Source: Roseiarcus sp963775575
GTDB taxonomy: Bacteria; Pseudomonadota; Alphaproteobacteria; Rhizobiales; Beijerinckiaceae
Length of the DNA stretch: 64,000 bases
Direction: 5' to 3'
Assembly: GCA_963775575.1 (NCBI GenBank)
Contig: CAVZJG010000003.1
Span: 186,001-250,000 of the forward strand
Positions 8,466 through 16,628 of the stretch are shown here, in pieces. Numbering within the stretch: position 1 is the stretch's first letter; each line of letters begins with the position of its first letter. Both the position numbers and the translations under genes were made by a program. The notes under the pieces were generated by a model. That model did no database searches. It had not been told where the DNA came from and was given only the letters and a program-made list of their open reading frames with translations.

Positions 8466-9665
8466 TTACTTCGCGCGCAGCGCTTCGACTCCCGGCAGCG
8501 CCTTGCCTTCCATCCATTCGAGGAAGGCGCCGCCCGCCGTCGAGACGTAAGTGAATTCCTCGGCGACGCCGGCGGCGTTGAGCGCGGCGACCGTGTCGCC
8601 GCCGCCCGCCACCGACTTGAGCTTGGCGTCGACGGTCAGGAACGCCGCCGTCTTGGCGATCTGCATCGTCGCGGCGTCGAAGGGCGGCGTCTCGAAGGCG
8701 CCGAACGGCCCGTTCCATACCAGCGTCTTCACCCGCCCGAGCGCCTCCTCAACCGCTTCGATCGATTTCGGGCCGATGTCGAGGATCATTTTGTCCGCGC
8801 CGACGTGATCGACGTCGACGAAGCGCGAAGGCGCGTGCGCCTTGAGTTCCTTGGCGACGGCAGCGTCGACCGGGAGCAGGATTTGGCATTTGGCGGCGCG
8901 GCCCGCCGTCAGGATGGCGCGCGCGGTGTCGGCGAGGTCCTTCTCGCACAGCGACTTGCCGACCGCCTTGCCCTCGGCGAACAGGAAGGTGTTGGCCATG
9001 CCGCCGCCGATGATCAGGATGTCGACCTTCTTGACCAGATTGCTGAGCAGCTCCAGCTTGCCCGAGACCTTGGCGCCGCCGACGATCGCCGCCACCGGGC
9101 GGACCGGCGAGCCGAGCGCCAGCGTCAGCGCGTCGAGTTCGGCCTGCATCGCGCGGCCGGCGTACGCCGGCATCTTGTGCGCGAGGCCTTCGGTCGAGGC
9201 GTGGGCGCGATGGGCGGACGAGAACGCGTCGTTGACGTAGACGTCGCCGAGCGCCGCGAGTTTTTCCACGAAGGCGGGATCGTTCTTCTCCTCCTCCTTG
9301 TGGAAGCGGGTGTTCTCCAGCAGCAGCGCGTCGCCGTTCTTCATCGCCGCGACCGCTTTCGCGGCGGGTTCGCCCACGCAGTCGGCGGCGAAGGCGACCG
9401 GCCTGCCGAGGCGCTCGGCGACCGCGGCGGCGACCGGGCGCAACGAAAAGGCTTCGTTGGGCGCGCCCTTGGGGCGGCCCAAGTGCGCCATCATGATGAC
9501 TTTGCCGCCCTTGTCGGCGATCTCGCGGATCGTCGGCAGCACGCGGTCGATGCGGGTCGCGTCGGCGACCTTGCCGTTCTCCATCGGCACGTTGAGGTCG
9601 ACGCGCAACAGCACGCGCTTGCCCTTGAGGCTGGCGGAGTCGAGGGTTCGGAAAGGATTGGTCAT
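8466..9665 (-). CDS. pgk: Phosphoglycerate kinase
   Basis: Transfers phosphate between 1,3-bisphosphoglycerate and ADP in glycolysis, gluconeogenesis and the Calvin cycle. The 399-residue protein begins with the typical block GKRVLLRVDLNVPMENGK, has HLGRPKG (about residue 60), the hinge region, and the nucleotide-binding GGGDTVAAL near the C-terminus. The start at 9665 is set by the family N-terminus and by an ATGA overlap with the stop of the small gene upstream; a longer in-frame extension to 9746 overlaps that gene and has no similarity. The gene is complete. Confidence 0.96.
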   Translation of the reverse strand: MTNPFRTLDSASLKGKRVLLRVDLNVPMENGKVADATRIDRVLPTIREIADKGGKVIMMAHLGRPKGAPNEAFSLRPVAAAVAERLGRPVAFAADCVGEPAAKAVAAMKNGDALLLENTRFHKEEEKNDPAFVEKLAALGDVYVNDAFSSAHRAHASTEGLAHKMPAYAGRAMQAELDALTLALGSPVRPVAAIVGGAKVSGKLELLSNLVKKVDILIIGGGMANTFLFAEGKAVGKSLCEKDLADTARAILTAGRAAKCQILLPVDAAVAKELKAHAPSRFVDVDHVGADKMILDIGPKSIEAVEEALGRVKTLVWNGPFGAFETPPFDAATMQIAKTAAFLTVDAKLKSVAGGGDTVAALNAAGVAEEFTYVSTAGGAFLEWMEGKALPGVEALRAK

Positions 9666-10003
9666 GGGTGAGAAGCCTTGATGAGAGCGAAAACGATTCC
9701 CGAGCCGGCGCTCCACGTTGCAATCAGAGCGACGACCAACATCCACCAGGTCGGCAACATCGACAGACGACCCCGAACCTCCGCGATGTCAGCCCTCAAC
9801 GAACTAATGTCGTTGGACTTAGGCAAATGCTTCAGCTCGCCCGCGATCTCCGATATCCGGGGCTCAATGCGAATTATCGCGGCCTCGATCCGGTCGACCT
9901 TGTCCTCAAGTCGCGCAACTCGTTGTTCGAGCATGGGGTCCTCCGGACCCCTTCCTCCGCCCGTTTCCCTATTAGGAACTTTGAGCACCGAGAATTCGCT
10001 CAT
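9662..10003 (-). CDS. Small membrane protein with coiled coil, unknown function
   Basis: A 113-residue protein with no recognised family. After a polar start there is a heptad-patterned helix at about residues 25-80 (VARLEDKVDRIEAAIIRIEP, then SEIAGELKHL), followed by one hydrophobic segment at about 86-107. It therefore probably anchors in the inner membrane by its C-terminus and oligomerises through the helix. Its ATG overlaps the stop of the zinc-ribbon gene, and its stop overlaps the pgk start (ATGA at both joints), so it is translated as part of the glycolytic operon. Whether it has a role in carbon metabolism is unknown. Confidence 0.75.
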   Translation of the reverse strand: MSEFSVLKVPNRETGGGRGPEDPMLEQRVARLEDKVDRIEAAIIRIEPRISEIAGELKHLPKSNDISSLRADIAEVRGRLSMLPTWWMLVVALIATWSAGSGIVFALIKASHP

Positions 10004-10278
10004 GGCTCAGCCGATTTCTCGACTTCTATTGGTATCGGCTTATCGCCGAGCTGTTCGGTGAGATGCTGCTCGATGTGCCCGCAACGACGGCAGGCTAGAG
10101 TTATGACCGGAAGCAATGTGGGCGACAGCGCGGGATCGCCCATCATGAACGTCTGTCGGGTCGCCGGCAGAACGTAGAAGCTCTCGTATCCGCACCTCAG
10201 ACAATGGATGTCTGGGAAGCTCTTTCTAAAAAGCCCCACCAGATCATCCACTTTCTCCGTGCTCGCTTCCGCGCTCAC
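10000..10278 (-). CDS. Small zinc-ribbon protein, unknown function
   Basis: A product of about 92 residues with two CxxC knuckles, CLRCG (about residue 26) and CRRCG (about residue 63), spaced as in a zinc ribbon. The open frame extends into the gap gene, but the better start is the GTG at 10278, which has GAGG about 8 bases upstream and lies 10 bases beyond the gap stop. The stop overlaps the start of the next small gene (ATGA). No specific family was recognised. It may bind nucleic acid or protein through the zinc ribbon. Confidence 0.7.
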   Translation of the reverse strand: MSAEASTEKVDDLVGLFRKSFPDIHCLRCGYESFYVLPATRQTFMMGDPALSPTLLPVITLACRRCGHIEQHLTEQLGDKPIPIEVEKSAEP

Positions 10279-10288
10279 CGGGCAACCC

Positions 10289-11296
10289 TCAGATGAGCTT
10301 GCCCATCGCCACGGCGACGTCGGCCATGCGGTTGGAGAAGCCCCATTCATTGTCGTACCAGGAAAGCACGCGCACGAAGGTTCCCTCGATCACCTTGGTC
10401 TGATCGAGATGGAAGACCGAGGAATGAGGGTCGTGGTTGAAGTCGATCGAAACGTTCGGCTTGTCGGTGAAGCCGAGGATGCCCTTCAGCGGGCCGTTCG
10501 CGGCGGCCTTGATCGCCGCGTTGATCTCGTCCTTGGTGGTCGCGCGCTTGGCGACGAACTTGAGGTCGACCACCGAGACGTTCGGCGTCGGCACGCGGAT
10601 CGCCGAACCGTCGAGCTTGCCCTTGAGTTCCGGCAGCACCAGGCCGACCGCCTTGGCGGCGCCGGTGGTGGTCGGGATCATCGACAGCGCCGCCGCGCGG
10701 GCGCGGTAGAGGTCCTTGTGCAGCGTGTCGAGCGTCGGCTGGTCGCCGGTGTAGGCATGGATCGTCGTCATGAAGCCGTGGTCGATGCCGATCGCGTCGT
10801 TGAGGACCTTGGCGACCGGCGCCAGGCAGTTGGTCGTGCACGAAGCGTTGGAGACGACGAGATGGCCCTTCGTCAGCTTGTCGTGGTTGACGCCGTAGAC
10901 GACCGTCAGGTCGGCGCCGTCCGATGGCGCGGAGACGAGGACGCGCTTGGCGCCGGCGCTCAAGTGCACGGCGGCCTTGTCGCGCGCGTTGAAGATGCCC
11001 GTGCATTCGAGCACGATGTCGACCCCGAGCGCCTTGTGGGGGAGCTGCGCGGGATCCTTGATCGCCGTCACCTTGATCGCCGCGCCGGCCACGTTGATCG
11101 TGTCGCCGGACACCGTGACTTCCTGCGGGAAGCGGCCGTGAACGCTGTCGAAGCGCAGCAGGTGGGCGTTGGTCTCGACCGGGCCGAGGTCGTTGACCGT
11201 GACGACCTGAATGTCCTTGCGTCCGGATTCGACGATTGCCCGCAGGGTATTGCGCCCGATGCGCCCGAAGCCATTGATCGCAACCTTTATCGCCAT
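10289..11296 (-). CDS. gap: Glyceraldehyde-3-phosphate dehydrogenase, type I
   Basis: NAD(P)-dependent oxidation and phosphorylation of glyceraldehyde 3-phosphate. The 335 residues carry the nucleotide-binding start INGFGRIGR, the catalytic SNASCTTNCLAP (active cysteine at about 155), the HAYTGDQ block, and WYDNEWG near the C-terminus. The ATG at 11296 was chosen because GGAGGT stands 8 bases upstream; an in-frame GTG two codons earlier is possible. It heads the operon gap-zinc ribbon-coiled coil-pgk-fba and lies 240 bases downstream of tkt on the same strand. Confidence 0.97.
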   Translation of the reverse strand: MAIKVAINGFGRIGRNTLRAIVESGRKDIQVVTVNDLGPVETNAHLLRFDSVHGRFPQEVTVSGDTINVAGAAIKVTAIKDPAQLPHKALGVDIVLECTGIFNARDKAAVHLSAGAKRVLVSAPSDGADLTVVYGVNHDKLTKGHLVVSNASCTTNCLAPVAKVLNDAIGIDHGFMTTIHAYTGDQPTLDTLHKDLYRARAAALSMIPTTTGAAKAVGLVLPELKGKLDGSAIRVPTPNVSVVDLKFVAKRATTKDEINAAIKAAANGPLKGILGFTDKPNVSIDFNHDPHSSVFHLDQTKVIEGTFVRVLSWYDNEWGFSNRMADVAVAMGKLI

Positions 11297-11538
11297 CGTC
11301 ACATACCTCCAAATTGATCTCGAGCGCAGGCCCTCGCCGTCCGGCAGGGCGAACTGCGGCTGCGGGCCTTTTCGTCGATCCCAAGCCTAAAGTCCAGTCC
11401 GCGCCGCCCGAACGCGCCGTCGACCCGCGTTCCAACCTCGCCGTTCGGGCGAAACGGTTAATCAAGCCGAGATATCAATTCGCCCGCCGCGGCGATTTGA
11501 TCTGGCCGCAGGTCGCGGCGATTCGTCGCATCGGCGCT

Positions 11539-13530
11539 TCACCCCCGCAGCCGCGCCAAGGCGGCCTCGGCGACCCGCGCCGGGGTGACGCCGAAGTGCT
11601 GGTAGAGCTGCTTGTAGGGCGCGCTGGCGCCGAATCCGGTCATGCCGACGAACGGGCCGTCGCCGATCAGCGCGTCCCAGCCCTGGCGGACCGCCGCCTC
11701 GACGCCGACCCTGACCGGGGCGTCGCCCAGGGTCTGGCGGCGATAGCTTTCGCCCTGCTCGGCGAAACGCTCCATGCAGGGGACGGAAACGACCCGCGCC
11801 GCCACGCTCCTTTCGGCGAGGAGCGCCTGCGCGGCGATCGCGATCGAGACCTCCGAGCCCGAGGCGAAGATCGAGACCGCCGCTTTTCCCTTGGCCGGGG
11901 AAATTTCATAGGCGCCGAGCGCGCACAAGTTCTCCTGGACGTGGCTGCGCCGCAGCGCCGGCAGATTCTGCCGCGTCAGCACCAGGATCGAGGGGCTGCG
12001 GCGCGCGGCGAGCGCGGCCTGCCAGCACTCGACCGTTTCCACCGAGTTGGCCGGGCGGAACACCAACAGGTTGGGGATCGCGCGCAAGGCGGCCAGGTGC
12101 TCGACCGGCTGGTGGGTCGGCCCGTCTTCGCCCAGGCCGATCGAGTCGTGGGTGAACACGTGCGGGATGCGCAGCCCCATCAGCGCCGCCAGGCGCAGCG
12201 AGGGACGGCAGTAGTCGGTGAAGACGAGGAAGCTCGAGCCGGAGGGAATGAAGCCGCCGTGCAGCGCCATGCCGTTGCAGGCCGCCGCCATGCCGTGTTC
12301 GCGAATGCCCCAGTGCAGGTAGCGCCCGGACATGTCGAGCGGCGTAACGTCGCGCGTCGCCTCGACCTTGGTGTTGTTGGAGCCGGTCAGATCCGCCGAA
12401 CCGGTGATCAATTCCGGCACGGCCGGCGCGATCACTTTGAGCGCCGCTTCGCCCGCCTTGCGGGTGGCGATTTCCGGCGCCGCGGCGGCGAGTTCGCGCT
12501 TGTAGGCCTCGATCGCCGCGTCGAGCGCCTTGGGCAAATCGCCGCGCAGCCGGCGCTCGAATTCGGCGCGCCGCTCGGGGGCGAGGGCCTTGACCGCGCG
12601 CCGCCATTTCCCCCGGCGCCGCCGGCAGCGCGTGCCCGCAGCGCGCCAAGCGGTGAGAATCTCTTGCGGGACGACGAAGGGCTCGTAGGGCCATTTCAGC
12701 GCCGCGCGCGCGCCGGCGATTTCGGCCGCGCCGGGCGCTTCGCCGTGCGCCTTGGCGGTGCCCGCTCGCGTCGGCAAGCCGAAGCCGATGGTCGTCTTGC
12801 AGGCGATCAGCGTCGGCTTGTCCGCCCGCTTGGCGGCGCGCAACGCGCGCAAGATCGCCCTCTGGTCGTGGCCGTCGATGCGCAGCGCGCGCCACCCGGC
12901 GGCGCGGAAGCGGGCGAGCTGATCGACCGAGTCGGTCAGCGAAGTCTTGCCGTCGATGGTGATGCCGTTGTCGTCGTAAAGCACGATCAGCTTGGCGAGC
13001 TCGAGATGGCCGGCGAGCGCGATCGCCTCCTGGCTGACGCCCTCCATCAGATCGCCGTCGGAGGCCAGGACATAGGTGTGGTGGTCGACGATTTCGCCGA
13101 ACTCGGCGGCAAGCATGCGCTCCGCGAGCGCCATGCCGACCGCGGTCGCCAGCCCCTGCCCCAGCGGCCCGGCAGTCGTTTCGACGCCGAGCGTGTGGCC
13201 GTATTCGGGATGCCCCGGCGTTTTCGAGCCGAGCTGGCGGAACGCCTGGAGATCGGCGATCGTGACGCCCTCCGCGCCGCCGACGCCGGTCAGATAGAGC
13301 AGCGAATAGAGCAGCATCGAACCGTGCCCGGCCGACAGCACGAAACGATCGCGATCGGGCCAATGGGGATCGGTGGCGTCGAACTTCAGCACGTCGCGGA
13401 ACAGTACGGTCGCGACGTCGGCGGCGCCCATGGGAAGGCCGGGATGGCCGCTCTTGGCCTTCTCGACCGCGTCGACCGACAGAAAACGAATCGCGTTGGC
13501 CATCGCGTCGTGTGAGACCGGGCTCGTCAT
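11539..13530 (-). CDS. tkt: Transketolase
   Basis: Thiamine diphosphate enzyme moving two-carbon units between sugar phosphates in the pentose phosphate and Calvin cycles. The 663-residue product has the GHPGLPMG motif (about residue 30), the TPP-binding GDGD-type stretch ASDGDLMEG, the HWGIREHGM segment and the pyrimidine-domain block FTHDSIGLGEDGPTHQP. The ATG at 13530 has GGAG 8 bases upstream. Around residue 293 the sequence CRRRRGKWRR is unusually arginine-rich in a normally variable linker; a pair of compensating frame changes could produce this. The gene opens the tkt-gap-pgk-fba group and is divergent from zapA. Confidence 0.95.
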   Translation of the reverse strand: MTSPVSHDAMANAIRFLSVDAVEKAKSGHPGLPMGAADVATVLFRDVLKFDATDPHWPDRDRFVLSAGHGSMLLYSLLYLTGVGGAEGVTIADLQAFRQLGSKTPGHPEYGHTLGVETTAGPLGQGLATAVGMALAERMLAAEFGEIVDHHTYVLASDGDLMEGVSQEAIALAGHLELAKLIVLYDDNGITIDGKTSLTDSVDQLARFRAAGWRALRIDGHDQRAILRALRAAKRADKPTLIACKTTIGFGLPTRAGTAKAHGEAPGAAEIAGARAALKWPYEPFVVPQEILTAWRAAGTRCRRRRGKWRRAVKALAPERRAEFERRLRGDLPKALDAAIEAYKRELAAAAPEIATRKAGEAALKVIAPAVPELITGSADLTGSNNTKVEATRDVTPLDMSGRYLHWGIREHGMAAACNGMALHGGFIPSGSSFLVFTDYCRPSLRLAALMGLRIPHVFTHDSIGLGEDGPTHQPVEHLAALRAIPNLLVFRPANSVETVECWQAALAARRSPSILVLTRQNLPALRRSHVQENLCALGAYEISPAKGKAAVSIFASGSEVSIAIAAQALLAERSVAARVVSVPCMERFAEQGESYRRQTLGDAPVRVGVEAAVRQGWDALIGDGPFVGMTGFGASAPYKQLYQHFGVTPARVAEAALARLRG

Positions 13531-13647
13531 GCGCACTCTCCTTCGCCGCGTCGACGCCGCTTCGCCGCGGCGGCGCAGCGGCTCGGCTCGATTGCGGGGG
13601 TTGATAGGCGCGGGCGCATTCTCCTGTCAATCGAGGGCGCCGGCGCG

Positions 13648-13677
13648 TTGACGGCCGCTTCAAGCATCGCGTAAACA
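13648..13677 (+). promoter_or_regulatory. Possible promoter of the DUF4164-zapA genes
   Basis: TTGACG at 13648-13653 and TAAACA at 13672-13677, an 18-base spacing, in the divergent region between tkt and the DUF4164 gene. The -35 hexamer is good and the -10 is weak. Confidence 0.3.
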
Positions 13678-13701
13678 ATGCGTTATAAAGGGTGGAGTGA
13701 A

Positions 13702-13992
13702 ATGGCCCTCGGACCCTTCGAGCCGTCCCTGCGGCGCATGCGCGCAGCGATCGACCTGTTGGAGGCGGCGCTCGAGCGGCGCGCGCGGCGCGACGCCAGC
13801 CGGGGCGACGCCGACGAGGAGCTGGCGCTGATGCAGGACGACCGCGCCCGGCTCGCGGTGGAGCTCGACGGCGCGCTCGATCGGGCCCGCGCGCTCGAGG
13901 CGGCCAGCGCCGAGGCGGCCAAGCGGCTGGCGCGGGCGAGCGCCGCGCTCGACGAACTGATCGAGAGCGCGATCCGGGTCGGCCTCGATTGA
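13702..13992 (+). CDS. DUF4164-type coiled-coil protein
   Basis: A 96-residue, fully helical and highly charged protein, with heptads from about residue 10 to the end (LRRMRAAIDLLEAALERR and DRARLAVELDGALDRARALE). Length, composition and position directly before zapA fit the DUF4164 family of alphaproteobacteria. The ATG at 13702 has GGTGGAG upstream; an earlier in-frame ATG at 13678 lies before this ribosome site. It is probably co-transcribed with zapA. Function unknown, perhaps linked to division. Confidence 0.75.
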   Translation: MALGPFEPSLRRMRAAIDLLEAALERRARRDASRGDADEELALMQDDRARLAVELDGALDRARALEAASAEAAKRLARASAALDELIESAIRVGLD

Positions 13993-14037
13993 GCCCCGGC
14001 GCCGACGGCGCGAGGCGGGAGAACGAGACGCAGGGCG

Positions 14038-14406
14038 ATGGCGCAAGTGACGGTGTCGATCGGCGGACGTTCCTATCGCCTCGCCTGCAACGAGGGCGAA
14101 GAGGCGCGCCTGGAATCGCTGGCGCGCGAAGTCGACGCCCGGTTTGAGGGAATGCACGAGGCGTTCGGCGAAATCGGCGATCAGCGGCTGATGGTGATGG
14201 CCGCCCTCGCCATCGCCGACGAATGCCTCGAGGCGCGGGCGAAGATCGCGACCCTCGAAGCCGAGGCCGAAGGCTTGGGCGAGCGCGAACGCGCGGCGCG
14301 CCGCGACGCCGAATTCCAGGCCGTCGCGGCGGCGCAGACGCTCGGCGAACTGAGCCAGCGCTTGGAAAAGCTGGCGGCGGGGTTGGGCGGCCCGGCGAAG
14401 GCGTGA
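14038..14406 (+). CDS. zapA: Cell division protein ZapA
   Basis: Cytoplasmic protein that bundles FtsZ filaments at mid-cell. The 122 residues show the ZapA pattern: a β-rich start (AQVTVSIGGRSYRLACNEGEE), then residues 30-55 with ARFEGMHEAFGEIGDQRLMVMAAL split over the helix, and a long C-terminal coiled coil (about 56-115). It follows the DUF4164 gene and overlaps the next small gene by a GTGA joint. The tkt-DUF4164-zapA order is common in Hyphomicrobiales. Confidence 0.92.
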   Translation: MAQVTVSIGGRSYRLACNEGEEARLESLAREVDARFEGMHEAFGEIGDQRLMVMAALAIADECLEARAKIATLEAEAEGLGERERAARRDAEFQAVAAAQTLGELSQRLEKLAAGLGGPAKA

Positions 14407-14669
14407 AGCCGATCGCCTCGCGCTCGGCGGCGCGCTTCGGCGAGCGCGCCGGCGGCGGCGACCTGCACGCCGGCGCCTTCGACTGCTGGGTGAAAGTCGG
14501 CCGAACCCGCGCCGGCCAACCGACCCCGCCGGCTTTCAAGCGCTGCATGCTGGCGCGCGGCTGGCGCTACGTGAAGACCGAACCCGGCTATTACGACCGC
14601 CGAAAAGGCCTAATGCGCCGCCCCAGCTCGTTCCTCGGCATGTCCGCCGACGTGTGCACGCCCGAGTGA
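14403..14669 (+). CDS. Hypothetical protein after zapA
   Basis: An 88-residue open frame beginning with a GTG that overlaps the zapA stop (GTGA). The C-terminal half looks like real protein: FDCWVKVGRTRAG, MLARGWRYVKTEPGYYDRR, with many aromatic residues. The first 25 residues are of low complexity. No family was recognised. The overlap suggests translational coupling to zapA, but the gene is less secure than its neighbours. Confidence 0.5.
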   Translation: MKPIASRSAARFGERAGGGDLHAGAFDCWVKVGRTRAGQPTPPAFKRCMLARGWRYVKTEPGYYDRRKGLMRRPSSFLGMSADVCTPE

Positions 14670-14731
14670 GAGCGCCGGGGCGGCGCGAGACGGAAGGCGC
14701 CAATTCGGCAGGCAGCGCCCGATGCCATCGC

Positions 14732-14957
14732 CGTGCTCGCCGTCAAGGCCAAGCCGCTACGCGGGCGCTTCGCGCGCCTTGACCGCTCCGCTCGGCGATG
14801 GCTCTTGGCTTGCCATGTCCTTTTGGTGAGCGAAAAGCGGCCTCCGGCCGCTTCGCACACCAAAAGGGCATGGATGCAAAACGCCGCGCCGACGAGACGC
14901 AGTCACCCCGAAGGGGCCGTAACGAAGTGGAGGAGCGGCGCAGCCGCTTGACGGCGG
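14732..14957. repeat. Dispersed hairpin repeat, copy B
   Basis: Partner of the repeat at 6918-7152, with the same order of conserved blocks. Its hairpin (14814-14872) has arms running from CATGTCCTTTTGGTGAGCGA to the complement ending GGGCATG, around a GGCCTCCGGCC tip. The arm sequences differ from copy A but still pair. The region 14670-15029 has no gene. Confidence 0.7.
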
Positions 14958-15029
14958 CTCGGCGGCGTGGCCCCCATAAAGGAACGCTATGACATTGAAT
15001 CCGCCGATTGCCGTTACTGGAGAGCTTTC

Positions 15030-15326
15030 GTGACCTCGGACATTCCCATGCCTCACCCCGGCGTCATCCTGCGCGAGGAATTCCTCGAACCGATGGGCCT
15101 TTCCGTCTATGGGCTCGCCAAGGCGATCCACGTCACGCGCAGCCGGATCAACGAAATCTGCCACGGCCGGCAAGGCCTCACCGCCAACATCGCGCTCCGC
15201 CTCGGCCGCTTCTTCGGCGTCGATCCCCAATGGTTCATGAATATGCAGGCCAAATTCGATCTGCACATGCAGGCCAAGCTGCCGGCGGACGATCTCGCGG
15301 CGATCGCGCCCCGCACGGCGGCGTAA
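15030..15326 (+). CDS. higA: HigA-family antitoxin-like regulator
   Basis: A 98-residue DNA-binding protein of the HigA/VapI type: HPGVILREEFLEPMGLS leads into a Cro/C1 helix-turn-helix (about residues 20-65) containing LAKAIHVTRSRINEI and the family block GLTANIALRLGRFFG. The GTG at 15030 has GGAGAG five bases upstream; an ATG at 15048 is the alternative. No HigB-type toxin is encoded on either side, so it acts alone or regulates another locus. A stem around CTTTGTC (15375-15406) follows and may end the transcript. Confidence 0.85.
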   Translation: MTSDIPMPHPGVILREEFLEPMGLSVYGLAKAIHVTRSRINEICHGRQGLTANIALRLGRFFGVDPQWFMNMQAKFDLHMQAKLPADDLAAIAPRTAA

Positions 15327-15545
15327 ACAGCGGATGCGCCGCCCTTCCCCTGGAGCCGCCGTCGCCGACCGCGCCTTTGTCCGCGCCGCCCTGCTCCGCG
15401 ACAAAGAACCGACCCGCCTCCCCGCCCCTCGTCCATCCCGCGCAGGACGCGGCGTGGAGGGAGTCGCCGCGTTCGTCAGCGCCGCCGTCAAAAGCTATGC
15501 TCTCGCCGCGCCCGCCACCCTGGCCAAGCGTCGAAGGGAAAGCCG

Positions 15546-15965
15546 ATGAAATCCTATCGCAAGGAGCTGTGGTTCGAGACGCCGACGCGCCGCGCGTTTC
15601 TCAACATCACGCCTGAGGTCGAGGCCGCGCTGAAGGAGAGCGGCGTGCGCGAGGGCCTGGCGCTGGTCAACGCCATGCACATCACCGCCTCCGTCTTCAT
15701 CAACGACGACGAGAGCGGGCTGCACGCCGATTTCGACGCCTGGCTGGAGCGGCTCGCGCCGCACGAGCCGGTCTCGTCCTACCGCCACAACCAGACCGGC
15801 GAGGACAACGCCGACGCCCACATGAAACGCCAGGTCATGGGCCGCGAAGTTCTGGTCGCCGTCACCGCCGGCAAGCTCGACTTCGGCCCGTGGGAGCAGA
15901 TTTTCTACGGCGAGTTCGACGGCCGCCGCCGCAAGCGCGCGCTGGTCAAGATCATCGGGGAGTAG
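15546..15965 (+). CDS. YjbQ / UPF0047 family protein
   Basis: A 139-residue β-rich protein with the family signature: LVNAMHITASVFINDDESG (about residues 36-54), HNQTGEDNADAHMKRQVMG, and the C-terminal GPWEQIFYGEFDG. UPF0047 proteins form trimers, and some homologues have weak thiamin phosphate synthase activity; the physiological role is unsettled. The ATG at 15546 gives the usual family length. It is monocistronic. Confidence 0.92.
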   Translation: MKSYRKELWFETPTRRAFLNITPEVEAALKESGVREGLALVNAMHITASVFINDDESGLHADFDAWLERLAPHEPVSSYRHNQTGEDNADAHMKRQVMGREVLVAVTAGKLDFGPWEQIFYGEFDGRRRKRALVKIIGE

Positions 15966-16166
15966 CGGCGCGCTCGATCGCAGCGCGCGAGGTTGGCGCG
16001 TTCGCCTGGCGTCGGCGCTTCGTCTTGAAGGCGCGGTCGCCGACTGCGCATAGAGGCCCGTCTTTCGCTTGCAGGATTGCGGCGACCCCCCGTCTTTACC
16101 TCAATGGCGCTATCCAAGCCGCCTCCACTCGTCTCGCGAAGCAGGACGTTCCTCGCCCCTGCCGCC

Positions 16167-16382
16167 TCAGGCGATCCGCGGCGCGACCCTCGGTGCCGGA
16201 ACAGCGCGGCCCGTCGCTTGCGCCTCTTCGATCCAGCACGCGATGGCGTCTTCGATGTTTCTCGCCGCCTCCTCGCGAGTTTCGCCGTCGGACATGCACC
16301 CAGGAAGGTCGGGGACGGTCGCCAGGAACCCGCCGCCATCGGCGTCCGTTAGCGCTTCGATGATCACGGGGTAATCATTCAC
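16167..16382 (-). CDS. HicB-like antitoxin without a HicA partner
   Basis: A 71-residue protein of the HicB N-terminal fold: DYPVIIEALTDADGGGFLAT, then VPDLPGCMSDGETREEA and a helix with IEDAIACWIEEA. The start is the GTG at 16382, which has GGAGGAAG 7 bases upstream. No HicA-like toxin is adjacent; the expected place upstream is occupied by a repeat fragment at 16452-16555. The short form lacks a separate DNA-binding domain, so it may be a remnant of a toxin-antitoxin pair or a stand-alone member. Confidence 0.82.
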   Translation of the reverse strand: MNDYPVIIEALTDADGGGFLATVPDLPGCMSDGETREEAARNIEDAIACWIEEAQATGRAVPAPRVAPRIA

Positions 16383-16451
16383 GGGCGTCTCTTCCTCCGA
16401 TCGCGTCGACGCGCCGAGCTCGGCGTGCATCGCAACATTGGCCGGCGCAGG

Positions 16452-16555
16452 TTCGGCAGAGAGCACCGTCGATCTCAGGGAAGCCTTTTCTTTCCGAAGC
16501 CTCTCGCCTTCTGAAGTTTTGCCTCCATGAGGTCGACGGCGCGGTGCGTCGGCGG
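16452..16555. repeat. Second copy of the inverted-repeat family
   Basis: Shares TTCGGCAGAGAGC.CCGTCGA (16452 onward) and CCATGAGGTCGACGGCGCGG (16525 onward) with the element at 4278-4444, in the same order and orientation, but with a shorter middle. It separates the HicB-like gene from the HNH nuclease gene. Confidence 0.7.
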
Positions 16556-16628
16556 AATGGTTCTGGAGCGCCGCAAAAAGGGAAATAAGCTCGCGTCAAT
16601 GTAATACGTAAAATACCAAAATTTCTAA

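Noticed and set aside
11314..13515. A 733-codon plus-strand frame opposite transketolase
   Set aside because: Arginine-rich composition and full overlap with tkt show that it is a shadow.
14670..15029. 6S RNA gene after zapA
   Set aside because: The region is explained by the dispersed repeat, and no long hairpin with a central bubble was seen.
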